Source of the DNA: Thermoplasmata archaeon
GTDB lineage: Archaea; Thermoplasmatota; Thermoplasmata; Thermoplasmatales; Thermoplasmataceae
Length of the DNA stretch: 21,910 bases
Assembly: GCA_021835185.1 (NCBI GenBank)
Contig: JAKBQO010000010.1
Location: 1-21,910 of the forward strand
Direction of reading: 5' to 3'
Position 1 is the stretch's first letter. Each line of letters begins with the position of its first letter. Shown here one piece after another: positions 15,513 to 21,910 of the stretch. The position numbers and the translations under genes were made by a program. Below the pieces are notes generated by a model. It saw only the letters and a program-made list of their open reading frames with translations. It made no database searches and was not told the origin of the DNA.

Positions 15513-16088
15513 ATGTACATATTGCTTGAGGATGAATACGTGATTAGGGTTCCGCCTGAACTGTTGAATGATAATTATTCTGATGCCGTTGCGGAAGCCT
15601 CAAAATCAACTTTAGAAGGTAAGCTAGTGGATATCCAGGAAGGCCAGAAAAATATTGGAAAATCATACATAGTTTCTGTAAATAGCATCGAAATGAAGGG
15701 CGAAGGTACCATAGTGCATGGTGACGGTGGTGTGTACCAGTCCATAAAATACAGTGCCCTGGCATATTTTCCAAAGATGCATGAAGTTGTGGATGGAATA
15801 GTTGTGGCTGTGCAGAAATTCGGTGCATTTATAAAATTCGGGCCATTTGAAGGGCTTTTGCATATCAGCCAGATTATGGATGATGCTATAAATATTGATA
15901 TGGAAAACCAGAGAATAGTGGGAAAGGATAGCAAAATGGAATTGAAAGTAGGAGATAAGATCCGTGTAAGGATTGTTGCCCTGAATCTATCCTCAGCATC
16001 CCTGTCTGATAGCAAAATAGGATTTACTGCTAAACAGCCCGGGCTTGGAAAATTGGAATGGATGAAAAAGGAGAACGTTAATAATTGA
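15513..16088 (+). CDS. rpo7: DNA-directed RNA polymerase subunit Rpo7 (RpoE')
   Basis: Stalk subunit of archaeal RNA polymerase that pairs with Rpo4 and helps DNA melting and RNA binding. The 191 residues start with the N-terminal tip domain (MYILLEDEYVIRVPPELL, GDGGVYQSIKYSALAYFP) and carry a C-terminal S1/OB domain at about residues 80-165 with GIVVAVQKFGAFIKFGPFEG and LLHISQI, the Rpo7 signature. Its start is fixed by the AAGGAG ribosome-binding site and by homology. It is the first gene of the conserved cluster rpo7-spt4-dephospho-CoA kinase-rps24e-rps27ae; the following gene begins 8 nt after the stop. Identification is firm. Confidence 0.97.
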   Translation: MYILLEDEYVIRVPPELLNDNYSDAVAEASKSTLEGKLVDIQEGQKNIGKSYIVSVNSIEMKGEGTIVHGDGGVYQSIKYSALAYFPKMHEVVDGIVVAVQKFGAFIKFGPFEGLLHISQIMDDAINIDMENQRIVGKDSKMELKVGDKIRVRIVALNLSSASLSDSKIGFTAKQPGLGKLEWMKKENVNN

Positions 16089-16096
16089 GGTGTTAA

Positions 16097-16288
16097 ATGA
16101 AAAAAGCGTATAAGGCCTGCAAAATTTGCAAGAGGCTCACAACTGAAGATGTATGCCCGGTACACGGGGAAGAACGTACAAAGGTAGACTGGTTTGGATT
16201 CCTGATAATAAACGATATAAATTCCCAGATTGCACAAAAAGCTGGAATAACCGAAAAAGGTATATATGCCATTAAAGTTAGATCGTAA
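16097..16288 (+). CDS. spt4: Transcription elongation factor Spt4 (RpoE'')
   Basis: Small zinc protein that binds the NGN domain of Spt5 and keeps RNA polymerase processive. The 63 residues are typical for archaeal Spt4: a zinc ribbon followed by the VDWFGFLIINDINSQIAQKAGI segment and the ending GIYAIKVR. Zinc ligands appear as C8, C11, C20 and H23 (CKIC...CPVHG); the fourth position is His where a Cys (CPxC) is more common. A GAGGTG Shine-Dalgarno sequence overlaps the rpo7 stop just upstream. The 3' end overlaps the next gene by 23 nt, pointing to tight translational coupling. Confidence 0.94.
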   Translation: MKKAYKACKICKRLTTEDVCPVHGEERTKVDWFGFLIINDINSQIAQKAGITEKGIYAIKVRS

Positions 16289-16772
16289 TATTGTAATAGG
16301 AAGCAGGGAAAGGAAATATATACAGGATTTCAAATATTCCCTCTGCTCCGTTGATGATATAAGAGAACTGGCTTTAAAAAATAAAATTATTTCCGTGGGA
16401 GATGTAACAACTGAGAATTTGAAAAATGCGGGCATTAAACTCAATCTCCAGATAGTAGACCTGGTAACTAAAAGGGATGGAAAAAGATTTATGCATGAAG
16501 AGGGGTCAATAACTGTTTCTAATCCGCCTGGAATCATATCTATTGATTTAATGAATAAAATTTATGAATTTATCAGCACTGGCGTCCATGGGAGAATAGA
16601 AGTAGATGGCGAAGAGGACCTGGCAGTTATACCAATAATTTTTTATGCAGATAAGAATACAGTAATAGTTTATGGCGTGCCTGACGTGGGTATGGCGTAC
16701 ATAAAAGTCAATGATGAAATAAAAGAAAGAATAAAAGAAATGATAATGGAGATGTACAGAAATGAGCAATGA
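16266..16772 (+). CDS. GTP-dependent dephospho-CoA kinase (DUF359 family)
   Basis: Catalyses the last step of coenzyme A synthesis in archaea, phosphorylating dephospho-CoA with GTP; this activity was assigned to the DUF359 family in Thermococcus. The 168 residues show the family blocks in order: VGDVTT at 44-49, VDLVTKR at 64-70, SNPPG at 85-89, [11 protein letters not shown] at 113-123 and YGVPDVG at 136-142. It is unrelated to bacterial CoaE. The ATG at 16266 lies inside spt4 and is preceded by an AAGGT ribosome-binding sequence. The end overlaps rps24e by 11 nt. Its place inside an RNA polymerase/ribosomal operon suggests growth-linked expression of CoA synthesis. Confidence 0.88.
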   Translation: MPLKLDRNIVIGSRERKYIQDFKYSLCSVDDIRELALKNKIISVGDVTTENLKNAGIKLNLQIVDLVTKRDGKRFMHEEGSITVSNPPGIISIDLMNKIYEFISTGVHGRIEVDGEEDLAVIPIIFYADKNTVIVYGVPDVGMAYIKVNDEIKERIKEMIMEMYRNEQ

Positions 16773-17079
16773 AAAAATGATTAAGAACTTCAGCGTTGAT
16801 TCCGAAAGGGATAACAAATTGCTGTTCAGAAAAGAGATAAAATATACAATAGATTTTAAATCTGGAAAAACTGTAAGCAGGAATGAAATAAAAAAACTGC
16901 TTATGGATTATTATAAAGCCAAAGAGGAAGTCATAATAGTTGACCATAATATTCAGGAAACAGGAAAGGATTCCCTGAAAGGATATGTGAAAATATATGA
17001 CACAAAAGAGCATGCAATGCTCTATGAGCCGGATTATGAGCTATTAAGAAATGGATTAAAGGAAAAGGAGAGTAAATAA
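16762..17079 (+). CDS. rps24e: 30S ribosomal protein S24e
   Basis: Small-subunit ribosomal protein found in archaea and eukaryotes. The 105 residues fit the family: an N-terminal strand pair ([16 protein letters not shown]), the [21 protein letters not shown] helix, [24 protein letters not shown], and the [12 protein letters not shown] end. The ATG at 16762 is preceded by GGAG and overlaps the kinase gene by 11 nt; its stop TAA shares one base with the ATG of rps27ae. Identification is firm. Confidence 0.96.
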   Translation: MSNEKMIKNFSVDSERDNKLLFRKEIKYTIDFKSGKTVSRNEIKKLLMDYYKAKEEVIIVDHNIQETGKDSLKGYVKIYDTKEHAMLYEPDYELLRNGLKEKESK

Positions 17080-17234
17080 TGGAAAAAAGAGAATTATATG
17101 CAGTAGAAGCAGATAAAATAGTCAGAAAGCGTAGAACATGCCCCAGATGTGGCGCGGGTGTATTTATGGCAGAGCACTCTGATCGCTATACCTGTGGAAA
17201 ATGCAAATATACTGAATTCAAAAAGAAAAAATAA
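17079..17234 (+). CDS. rps27ae: 30S ribosomal protein S27ae
   Basis: Short ribosomal zinc protein of 51 residues (archaeal form without the ubiquitin fusion found in eukaryotes). It begins [20 protein letters not shown] and carries a C4 zinc site, CPRCG at 21-25 and CGKC at 39-42, with [17 protein letters not shown] typical of the family and a lysine tail. The start overlaps the rps24e stop (TAATG) and has an AAGGAGAG ribosome-binding site. It is the last gene of the operon; the convergent DUF2175 gene ends 11 nt downstream, so termination must occur in the short AT-rich gap. Confidence 0.95.
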   Translation: MEKRELYAVEADKIVRKRRTCPRCGAGVFMAEHSDRYTCGKCKYTEFKKKK

Positions 17235-17245
17235 ATTTTAAAAAA

Positions 17246-17545
17246 TTATAAGTTATAAATAAGCCCGGTAGTTTCACCGGCCTGCTTTTCTATTGCTGTT
17301 ATCCTGCGTTTTATGAATTCCGATGTTGGTTTATCATCAGATTTTAATCCCAATAGTTCAACAAGGTAGGTTAATTCATAATCAAGGACCATGCTGAGGT
17401 TTCTGAGATATTCCTGTTTTTCTTCGGGAACCTTTTTCCTCTGTGTGGCTACAAAGCAATCCAGATGTACAGGCCCTTCCTTTGTGAAGGTAAATTTCTC
17501 CCCTGTTTTTATTATTTTATTACATGTATAACATCCATATTCCAT
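17246..17545 (-). CDS. DUF2175-family zinc-binding protein
   Basis: Archaeal protein of 99 residues and unknown function. Residues 1-30 form a treble-clef or LIM-like zinc knuckle: CYTC at 5-8, KTGEKFTFTKEGPVHLDC with H27 and C30. The rest is charged and helical (EEKQEYLRNLSMVLDYELTYLVELLGL). The N-terminal pattern YxCxxCxKxIxxGEKFTFTKxGxVHxxC is that of DUF2175 (COG4847). It has its own TATA-like box 28 nt upstream and converges on the ribosomal operon without overlap. No function can be inferred beyond likely metal binding. Confidence 0.85.
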   Translation of the reverse strand: MEYGCYTCNKIIKTGEKFTFTKEGPVHLDCFVATQRKKVPEEKQEYLRNLSMVLDYELTYLVELLGLKSDDKPTSEFIKRRITAIEKQAGETTGLIYNL

Positions 17546-17567
17546 ACACCATAATAATTTATAAGAT

Positions 17568-17577
17568 GTTAAATTTA
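17568..17577 (-). promoter_or_regulatory. TATA-like box for the DUF2175 gene
   Basis: Minus strand TAAATTTAAC centred about 28 nt before the ATG at 17545. Confidence 0.4.
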
Positions 17578-17792
17578 TCGTCGCTTCCTGGAATTACAAT
17601 AAATATAACACGTATTAGCTCTCCAGAAAGATTTAAAATTTTCTATTAGCTACATGGTAATTATAATAGTATTATAATTTCTCAAGAGTCAGTAATTTTC
17701 ATTAGAAGGGTGCACATTAAATCCTGCTTTATAGCTTGCAATGGCATGTAGTTCCAGTATTCCGGGTCTAAAAAATAAGAATTTATATAACA
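17578..17792. other. Spacer with a 21-nt near-perfect dyad; possible gene remnant
   Basis: A gene-free stretch between the NfeD-like gene and the DUF2175 promoter. It holds a perfect 10-nt inverted repeat around one base, AATTATAATA-G-TATTATAATT at 17659-17679, shaped like a dimer operator. A minus-strand frame near 17693-17780 reads LDPEYWNYMPLQAIKQDLM before a stop, protein-like but without a family I recognise; it may be a decayed fragment. Confidence 0.3.
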
Positions 17793-18155
17793 TTATTTTT
17801 TGATTTTTTTAACCATAAGTTTTAAGCCAATCCTGCCAGTAACAACAACTTTATCATATTTTTCAATGGGCTCATCGCCATTATTAATAACTTCCCATGA
17901 TACGCCATCGATTTTTATAAACCCGCCGGCATTTTTATCAATATTGTTGCTGGCAATTCCGATTATATTTGTCATTGATTCTGATCCTGTATATTTTCTT
18001 CCACGTTGTGATGAAATGATTTTATACAGATAATAAACTGTCACTGTAATAATAACTACAAGTACTATTATTACAAGGATAACTGCGAATACAAGGGACC
18101 CGGGCACGGCTGTTGTATAATCAACTGGAATTATCTCAGTAAACATATTTACCAC
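17793..18155 (-). CDS. NfeD-like membrane protein (single TM plus OB domain)
   Basis: Small membrane protein of 120 residues with one hydrophobic segment (about residues 18-43, LVFAVILVIIVLVVIITVTV) and a soluble C-terminal OB-fold domain resembling NfeD: IIGIASNNIDKNAGGFIKID, GVSWEVINNGDEPI and YDKVVVTGRIGLKLMVKK. Short NfeD proteins usually pair with an SPFH/stomatin-like protein, but none is next to this gene. The GTG at 18155 is listed because a minus-strand AAATACTTTTTAG box lies 27 nt before it; an ATG three codons later (18146) is the alternative. Function: probably membrane-associated scaffold; not certain. Confidence 0.72.
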   Translation of the reverse strand: MVNMFTEIIPVDYTTAVPGSLVFAVILVIIVLVVIITVTVYYLYKIISSQRGRKYTGSESMTNIIGIASNNIDKNAGGFIKIDGVSWEVINNGDEPIEKYDKVVVTGRIGLKLMVKKIKK

Positions 18156-18278
18156 GAATTAATATATCTTACCTGCTAAAAAGTATTTCTATTAAATCTT
18201 CAACTAGCAACCATGGCATATTGTTAAATATAAAAAATTCAATGTTATGGAAAAATATAGATTTGCCAGAAATTTATA

Positions 18279-18887
18279 TTACTCGTACATATTTTTTGGA
18301 GCCGAATCCGCAGAAAGAACCTCGGATATGAGCTTGTTGGCATCGTTCTCATTCAATCCCAGTGATGAAACAAGATAGTCTTTTATTTCTTCCTTTGTTT
18401 TTCCAGCACTGGCCATTTCCTTTATCATCATAGCTGTCCTTTCTATAACGCCAGAATTGAATTCATCCTCCATATTCAGTGCCTTAACCATCAGGTAGAA
18501 AGCTGCCAGTATTGTGTTAAGTCCGGTATTAAGAACGTCCTTTGTCAACACGGATAGATCAAAATCTTCCCTTGCTACAACTTCCTCATTGATCCCGTCA
18601 AGCATAAACTTTACCATTTCAACTTTTTGATTTAAAAGCAACAGCGTTCTGTATATTGTAAGGCGTGGCTGGTTCTCTACGGTAGCTGTTTCAATTCCTG
18701 TTCTGACTATAAGGCTGCAGGATTTCTTTTGATCGTCTGCATAAAGCAGGATATCAAAGGGTATTTTGTTGTTTTCAAGAGCTATATAATTTCCCACTTT
18801 CTTTATATTCCATTTTAAATCAATCAGGGAGCTTGCATTATCTGTTCCGGAACTGAGCCATTTTAATATATCATCAAGGGTTACCAT
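18279..18887 (-). CDS. Uncharacterised YbjN/CesT-chaperone-like protein
   Basis: Soluble acidic protein of 202 residues from the ATG at 18887. The frame is open to a TTG at 18905, but that codon lies at the edge of the TATA-like box and is unlikely. Residues 1-130 suggest the YbjN or type III secretion chaperone-like fold: MVTLDDILKWL, WNIKKVGNYIALENNKIPFDILLY, then TIYRTLLLLNQKVEMVKFML and EEVVAREDFDLSVLTKDV. The C-terminal part is helical, with KEEIKDYLVSSLGLNENDANKLISEVL resembling a UBA-like three-helix unit. It lies directly downstream of RPA and its partner, 42 nt away, with its own promoter box. I do not recognise an assigned function; the fold guess is tentative. Confidence 0.62.
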   Translation of the reverse strand: MVTLDDILKWLSSGTDNASSLIDLKWNIKKVGNYIALENNKIPFDILLYADDQKKSCSLIVRTGIETATVENQPRLTIYRTLLLLNQKVEMVKFMLDGINEEVVAREDFDLSVLTKDVLNTGLNTILAAFYLMVKALNMEDEFNSGVIERTAMMIKEMASAGKTKEEIKDYLVSSLGLNENDANKLISEVLSADSAPKNMYE

Positions 18888-18906
18888 AATATTATATCTG
18901 TACAAA

Positions 18907-18918
18907 GTATTTTAAATG
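18907..18918 (-). promoter_or_regulatory. TATA-like box for the YbjN-like gene
   Basis: Minus strand CATTTAAAATAC centred about 25 nt upstream of the ATG at 18887. It decides the start in favour of 18887 over the TTG at 18905. Confidence 0.45.
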
Positions 18919-18929
18919 TTTTATTAAAA

Positions 18930-19829
18930 TTAAAGGGGTTTATACCTTTTTAGGGAGACTTCATAAATTTCACCACGGGAACCAAGAGAGTTAAGTATTT
19001 CATCCACCTTTTCCCTTGAGATGCCTGCGTTTGAGCATGAAATTATAATGTCATCATATTTGCAGCCTGGCCCGCTGTCATTATTTTTTATGTATGCCAG
19101 TACAAATTCTTCTATGTTAAAAGTCTGTGGAGCCCCTGTATTTTGCTGGTTGGATGAATTGCCCTCTGTTTCAAAACTTTCCGGATTTTCAATATCCATC
19201 TCCCGGTGTGCCACAGCCATTACCGGGGAATCAAAATTGATTGAAGATATTGCATCCATATAGGACTTAAAGTCATAATCAGTGTAATATTCTTTCGCCC
19301 TTATTGCGTCCTCTGCTTCATCCTGCGAGTATCCGAGCTTGAGAAGTGTATCAACTGTTGCCACATCGTCTTTTATGGCTTCGGTAATTGCGAGAATCTT
19401 CCTTTTTGCAACATAAGAAGCACGTACCCCCCAGAAATACCGTTCCGTTTCCCCGATGCTTTTTATCAACTCTGGATTTACAGAAAAGTAGAATATTCCA
19501 TCATCTGTTTTAAATGAGCTTACTTTTCCCATAACCATTACTATGTCGTTCACATTAAATTTATCCAGTTCCTCAGCCATTTCACTGCTGAAGCCAGTTT
19601 TAAATGCTGTGAGGTAAAACGACCCGATATAATCAGCAACCGTTACTTTTACCATCCGGTCATCGGAATTTTTATATGTTATCGCTCCGGCAAACAGTAT
19701 ACGTTTTACCTTTGTACCCAGGGGAGTTATAACATAAGGCCGCTTCTCCTCACCCTCAAGTTTTGTTGAATCCTTTAGTTCTCTCGAAAATAACCAGTAT
19801 GAGTTTTCCCTTTTTGTATACGCCATCAT
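18930..19829 (-). CDS. RPA-associated protein (COG3390 family)
   Basis: Partner of euryarchaeal replication protein A in single-stranded DNA binding. The 299 residues hold an OB fold at about 30-125 (RILFAGAITYKN, VKVTVADYIGSFYLTAFKTGF, NDIVMVMGKVSSFKTDDG), a helical unit at about 145-195 (TVDTLLKLGYSQDEAEDAIRA, UBA-like), a low-complexity linker rich in E, N, S and Q near 210-232, and a C-terminal winged-helix-like domain (EEFVLAYIKNNDSGPG, SREKVDEILNSLGSRGEIYEV). The ATG at 19829 forms an ATGA overlap with the RPA stop; a second ATG follows immediately. Linkage with RPA is the usual euryarchaeal arrangement and supports the call. Confidence 0.87.
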   Translation of the reverse strand: MMAYTKRENSYWLFSRELKDSTKLEGEEKRPYVITPLGTKVKRILFAGAITYKNSDDRMVKVTVADYIGSFYLTAFKTGFSSEMAEELDKFNVNDIVMVMGKVSSFKTDDGIFYFSVNPELIKSIGETERYFWGVRASYVAKRKILAITEAIKDDVATVDTLLKLGYSQDEAEDAIRAKEYYTDYDFKSYMDAISSINFDSPVMAVAHREMDIENPESFETEGNSSNQQNTGAPQTFNIEEFVLAYIKNNDSGPGCKYDDIIISCSNAGISREKVDEILNSLGSRGEIYEVSLKRYKPL

Positions 19830-20884
19830 TTCACCTGTTGATTTGCTTCTATCTCCCTGCTTATATCTTCTCTTTCTATATTTGTTATGGAATTAACCCT
19901 GAGAGATAGATCTTCTTCATTTTTAATAAAATCTGCGTTGATTTTAACTGCGTGGCCGTATAGCTTTTCTTCCAGCATTCTGTAAATCTCTCCTGCGTAA
20001 TGTGGAAGCTCTTCCTCCTTTATGCCAATAAAAGGCATAATTGCATTTTTTCCTGCTATGCACTGTATATATTTCGTTCCATCGTCCAGTGTAAAATATG
20101 AAAATATGTCCAGTTTTGTTGGTTTCTCAGGATGATCCGGGCATACGCCATTGCTCAGGGGCTTATTGCATTCACTGCAGCGTTTTATAATGCCACTTTT
20201 TGTCCCCAGTGTAATTATGAATCCCATTATAGTAATTCCACCTGCAGGGTTATCGACCTCAAATAATTTATAGTATCTCTGAAAGTCCATATCCTCATTC
20301 TCAATAAATACCTCTGTTTTATCGCCTATTGAAATTTCCAGCTGTTTGTTGAATTCAGATACCCTGGCGCCCACAATTCTGTATACCTTTCCGTTTTCCA
20401 GAGGTTTCCCGAAGGATGATATCCTTACACGTGATGTATCGTCTTCTATGAAGCCATTGTATATTGTAAATGTTTTTCCGGCTTTGTTATATTCCTTGCC
20501 GGACATATTGCTTATTTTCCCGGTTACAGCCACAAATGGATTCTTTGTTGTAAGATCCATTAGCTTCACATCTTTATATGTGTTTTTTACTTCCATTTCT
20601 TCCCCGGGTTTTAGCATAATCTCTGTTTTGGAGTCGAAGTAAAGTCTCATTCGATCGTTGTAAACCTTTGTTTTCGCATATTTTATCTGTACAACATCAC
20701 CGGGTTTTATAGGCGCAGGGAATTCCCATGCAGTGTATGGCAACACGCCGGTTTCGTCACCTGCAAGGCCATAATAATATACAGTATCGCCCCTGGATGT
20801 TGTTATTTCCCGTTTGTCAACAGAAAGTATTTTGACCTTCCCCTCAACATTATTCAGGTTACCCTGCATTTCATTAATTTTCAT
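19826..20884 (-). CDS. rpa: Replication protein A, single-stranded DNA-binding (COG1599)
   Basis: Binds single-stranded DNA in replication, repair and recombination. From the ATG at 20884 the protein has 352 residues with three OB folds: about 10-95 (VEGKVKILSVDKREITTSRG), about 112-195 (FVAVTGKISNMSGKEY) and about 215-340, the last carrying a zinc site with C236, C239, C248 and H251 (CSEC...CPDH), as in euryarchaeal RPA. The open frame extends to 20935 inside gcvPB; 20884 is preferred because a TATA-like box lies 24 nt upstream and the extra N-terminal residues are not family-like. It is co-transcribed with its partner through an ATGA overlap. Confidence 0.92.
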   Translation of the reverse strand: MKINEMQGNLNNVEGKVKILSVDKREITTSRGDTVYYYGLAGDETGVLPYTAWEFPAPIKPGDVVQIKYAKTKVYNDRMRLYFDSKTEIMLKPGEEMEVKNTYKDVKLMDLTTKNPFVAVTGKISNMSGKEYNKAGKTFTIYNGFIEDDTSRVRISSFGKPLENGKVYRIVGARVSEFNKQLEISIGDKTEVFIENEDMDFQRYYKLFEVDNPAGGITIMGFIITLGTKSGIIKRCSECNKPLSNGVCPDHPEKPTKLDIFSYFTLDDGTKYIQCIAGKNAIMPFIGIKEEELPHYAGEIYRMLEEKLYGHAVKINADFIKNEEDLSLRVNSITNIEREDISREIEANQQVK

Positions 20885-20901
20885 TATTTCATATCCCTTA
20901 T

Positions 20902-20912
20902 GCTTATTTAAT
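20902..20912 (-). promoter_or_regulatory. TATA-like box for the RPA operon, inside gcvPB end
   Basis: Minus strand ATTAAATAAGC centred about 24 nt before the ATG at 20884. It overlaps the last codons and stop of gcvPB, so RPA may be expressed independently of gcvPB. Confidence 0.45.
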
Positions 20913-21910
20913 GGTTTTCCGTTGGGGCCGGCCATTTTAATATAAGATTCCTGGCTGCACCTATTTCATCTATCCTGTGAACAGATGTGTTTACAGGCGA
21001 TTGCTTTAACTCTTCTTCAGGAACTGAAAGTGCCTTTTCCATTACATCTATATAATAATCCATATCCTTCTTCGTTACCGATTCTGTGGGTTCAATCATC
21101 ATTGCTTCCTTCACAATCAACGGAAAATATGTGGTAGGGGAGTGGATTCCATAATCCAGTATGAATTTGGATATGTCCAGCGCCTTCCTGCCCGTATTCT
21201 CTGTTGAAAGTACAAATTCGTGCTTTTTCAGTTGTTTATAGGGTATCTTATAATATTTCGATAATTTTTTTGCCATATAGTTTGAATTCATTACTGCTCT
21301 CTTTGCATTTGCACTGAGATTATTTCCATTCTTCAATACGTATGAGAATGCCCTGAGTACCACACCAAATGAACCGTTATATGAAGATACTTTGCCTATT
21401 GTATTTTTGAGCCCGTAGAATAGGGAATATGTGCCTTTGTCATTAACCACTATGGGAACAGGCAGGAAATCCATGAGGAAGGATTTTACAGCCACAGGAC
21501 CGGCACCCGGGCCTCCGCCGCCATGCGGGGTTGCAAATGTTTTATGCAGGTTAAAGTGCACTATGTCAAACCCCATCTTGCCGGGAGTTGTAATGCCCAG
21601 TATAGCATTGAAATTTGCGCCGTCATAATAGAGCAACGATCCATTGTTGTGTATTATTGTAGCTATTTCAGATATCTGGTCATCGAATATGCCCAGTGTG
21701 TTTGGATTTGTTATCATAAAAGCTGCGGTATTTTCATTTACTGCCGCTTTTAATGCCTCAAGGTCTACCAGCCCATTTTCATTTGATGGAACCTCAACTA
21801 CTTTGAAACCGGCCATAACGGCCGATGCAGGATTGGTGCCGTGTGCTGAATCAGGAATTATGATTTCATTGCGTTTATCAATTTCTCCACGGGTTTCGAA
21901 ATATTTTCTT
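20908..21910 (-). CDS. gcvPB: Glycine dehydrogenase (decarboxylating) subunit 2, 5' end cut by window
   Basis: PLP-bearing subunit of the split P-protein of the glycine cleavage system, which decarboxylates glycine and passes the aminomethyl group to lipoyl H-protein. The window holds the C-terminal 333 codons; the frame continues off the right edge. Diagnostic segments are IIIPDSAHGTNPASAVMAG near the visible start, DQISEIATIIHNNGSLLYYDGANFNAI, and HFNLHKTFATPHGGGGPGAGPV, whose Lys forms the PLP Schiff base. The end contains TKKDMDYYIDVMEKAL, as in bacterial and archaeal GcvPB. The ATG at 21816 is internal and not the start. The subunit 1 gene (gcvPA) would be expected upstream, beyond the window. 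Confidence 0.95.
   Translation of the reverse strand, partial: RKYFETRGEIDKRNEIIIPDSAHGTNPASAVMAGFKVVEVPSNENGLVDLEALKAAVNENTAAFMITNPNTLGIFDDQISEIATIIHNNGSLLYYDGANFNAILGITTPGKMGFDIVHFNLHKTFATPHGGGGPGAGPVAVKSFLMDFLPVPIVVNDKGTYSLFYGLKNTIGKVSSYNGSFGVVLRAFSYVLKNGNNLSANAKRAVMNSNYMAKKLSKYYKIPYKQLKKHEFVLSTENTGRKALDISKFILDYGIHSPTTYFPLIVKEAMMIEPTESVTKKDMDYYIDVMEKALSVPEEELKQSPVNTSVHRIDEIGAARNLILKWPAPTENH

Noticed and set aside
15575..16537. Minus-strand open frame of 320 codons across rpo7, spt4 and the kinase
   Set aside because: It is antisense to three well-identified genes of a conserved operon, has a composition dominated by F, S, I and L, and matches no family I know.
20885..20935. N-terminal extension of RPA to 20935
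   Set aside because: It overlaps gcvPB by 28 nt and contains the likely RPA promoter.
1..21910. CRISPR array, tRNA or rRNA genes, intact insertion sequence
   Set aside because: I found no regularly spaced repeat series, no tRNA-like cloverleaf in the gaps, no rRNA sequence and no complete transposase with terminal repeats.

Overview
The window reads as chromosomal DNA of a euryarchaeon, most likely of the order Thermoplasmatales (Ferroplasma/Acidiplasma/Thermoplasma-like). The evidence is archaeal: Rpo7, Spt4, S24e, S27ae, a PIN/PilT-type ATPase, family B DNA polymerase, euryarchaeal RPA with its partner, archaeal PheRS alpha and a GTP-dependent dephospho-CoA kinase. DNA is AT-rich, with AGA/AGG arginine and ATA isoleucine codons common. 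Most isolated genes have a T/A-rich TATA-like box about 24-28 nt upstream of the start codon and almost no leader, as expected for leaderless transcripts. The genus is an inference.

Layout. 1-1180 (-): PIN-domain/PilT-like ATPase, cut by the window edge. 1326-2783 (+): pheS, converging on an MFS transporter (2841-4076, -) across a repeat-rich spacer. 4132-6465 (-): DNA polymerase B with a PIP-box-like tail; 6555-7073 (-): nadM. 7164-8946 (-): NCS1 nucleobase permease overlapping a dCTP deaminase/dUTPase-family gene whose catalytic Glu position holds Ala. 9115-10878 (+): scpB coupled by ATGA to purD; purD carries a one-base frame break at a TTT-TGA site in a T6 run. 10868-11767 (-): EF-Tu/SelB-like protein without a P-loop, overlapping the purD 3' end. 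11840-15211 (-): asnS-hemE (ATGA-coupled) and hemH, which point to a UroD plus ferrochelatase route to heme. 15513-17234 (+): conserved rpo7-spt4-dephospho-CoA kinase-rps24e-rps27ae operon, with Shine-Dalgarno sequences before its genes. 17246-18155 (-): DUF2175 zinc protein and NfeD-like membrane protein. 18279-20884 (-): uncharacterised YbjN-like protein, RPA-associated protein and RPA. 20908-21910 (-): gcvPB, cut by the window edge.

Functionally this is mostly housekeeping: translation (pheS, asnS, two ribosomal proteins), transcription (Rpo7/Spt4), replication and repair (PolB, RPA pair, ScpB), and cofactors and nucleotides (nadM, purD, dephospho-CoA kinase, heme, glycine cleavage, pyrimidine salvage). 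I see no tRNA, rRNA, CRISPR array, intact mobile element or obvious defence system. The items most worth a second look are the purD frame break, the altered active site of the dCTP-deaminase-like protein, the P-loop-less elongation-factor relative, the YbjN-like gene beside RPA, and the structured spacers at 2758-2859, 15247-15460 and 17578-17792.
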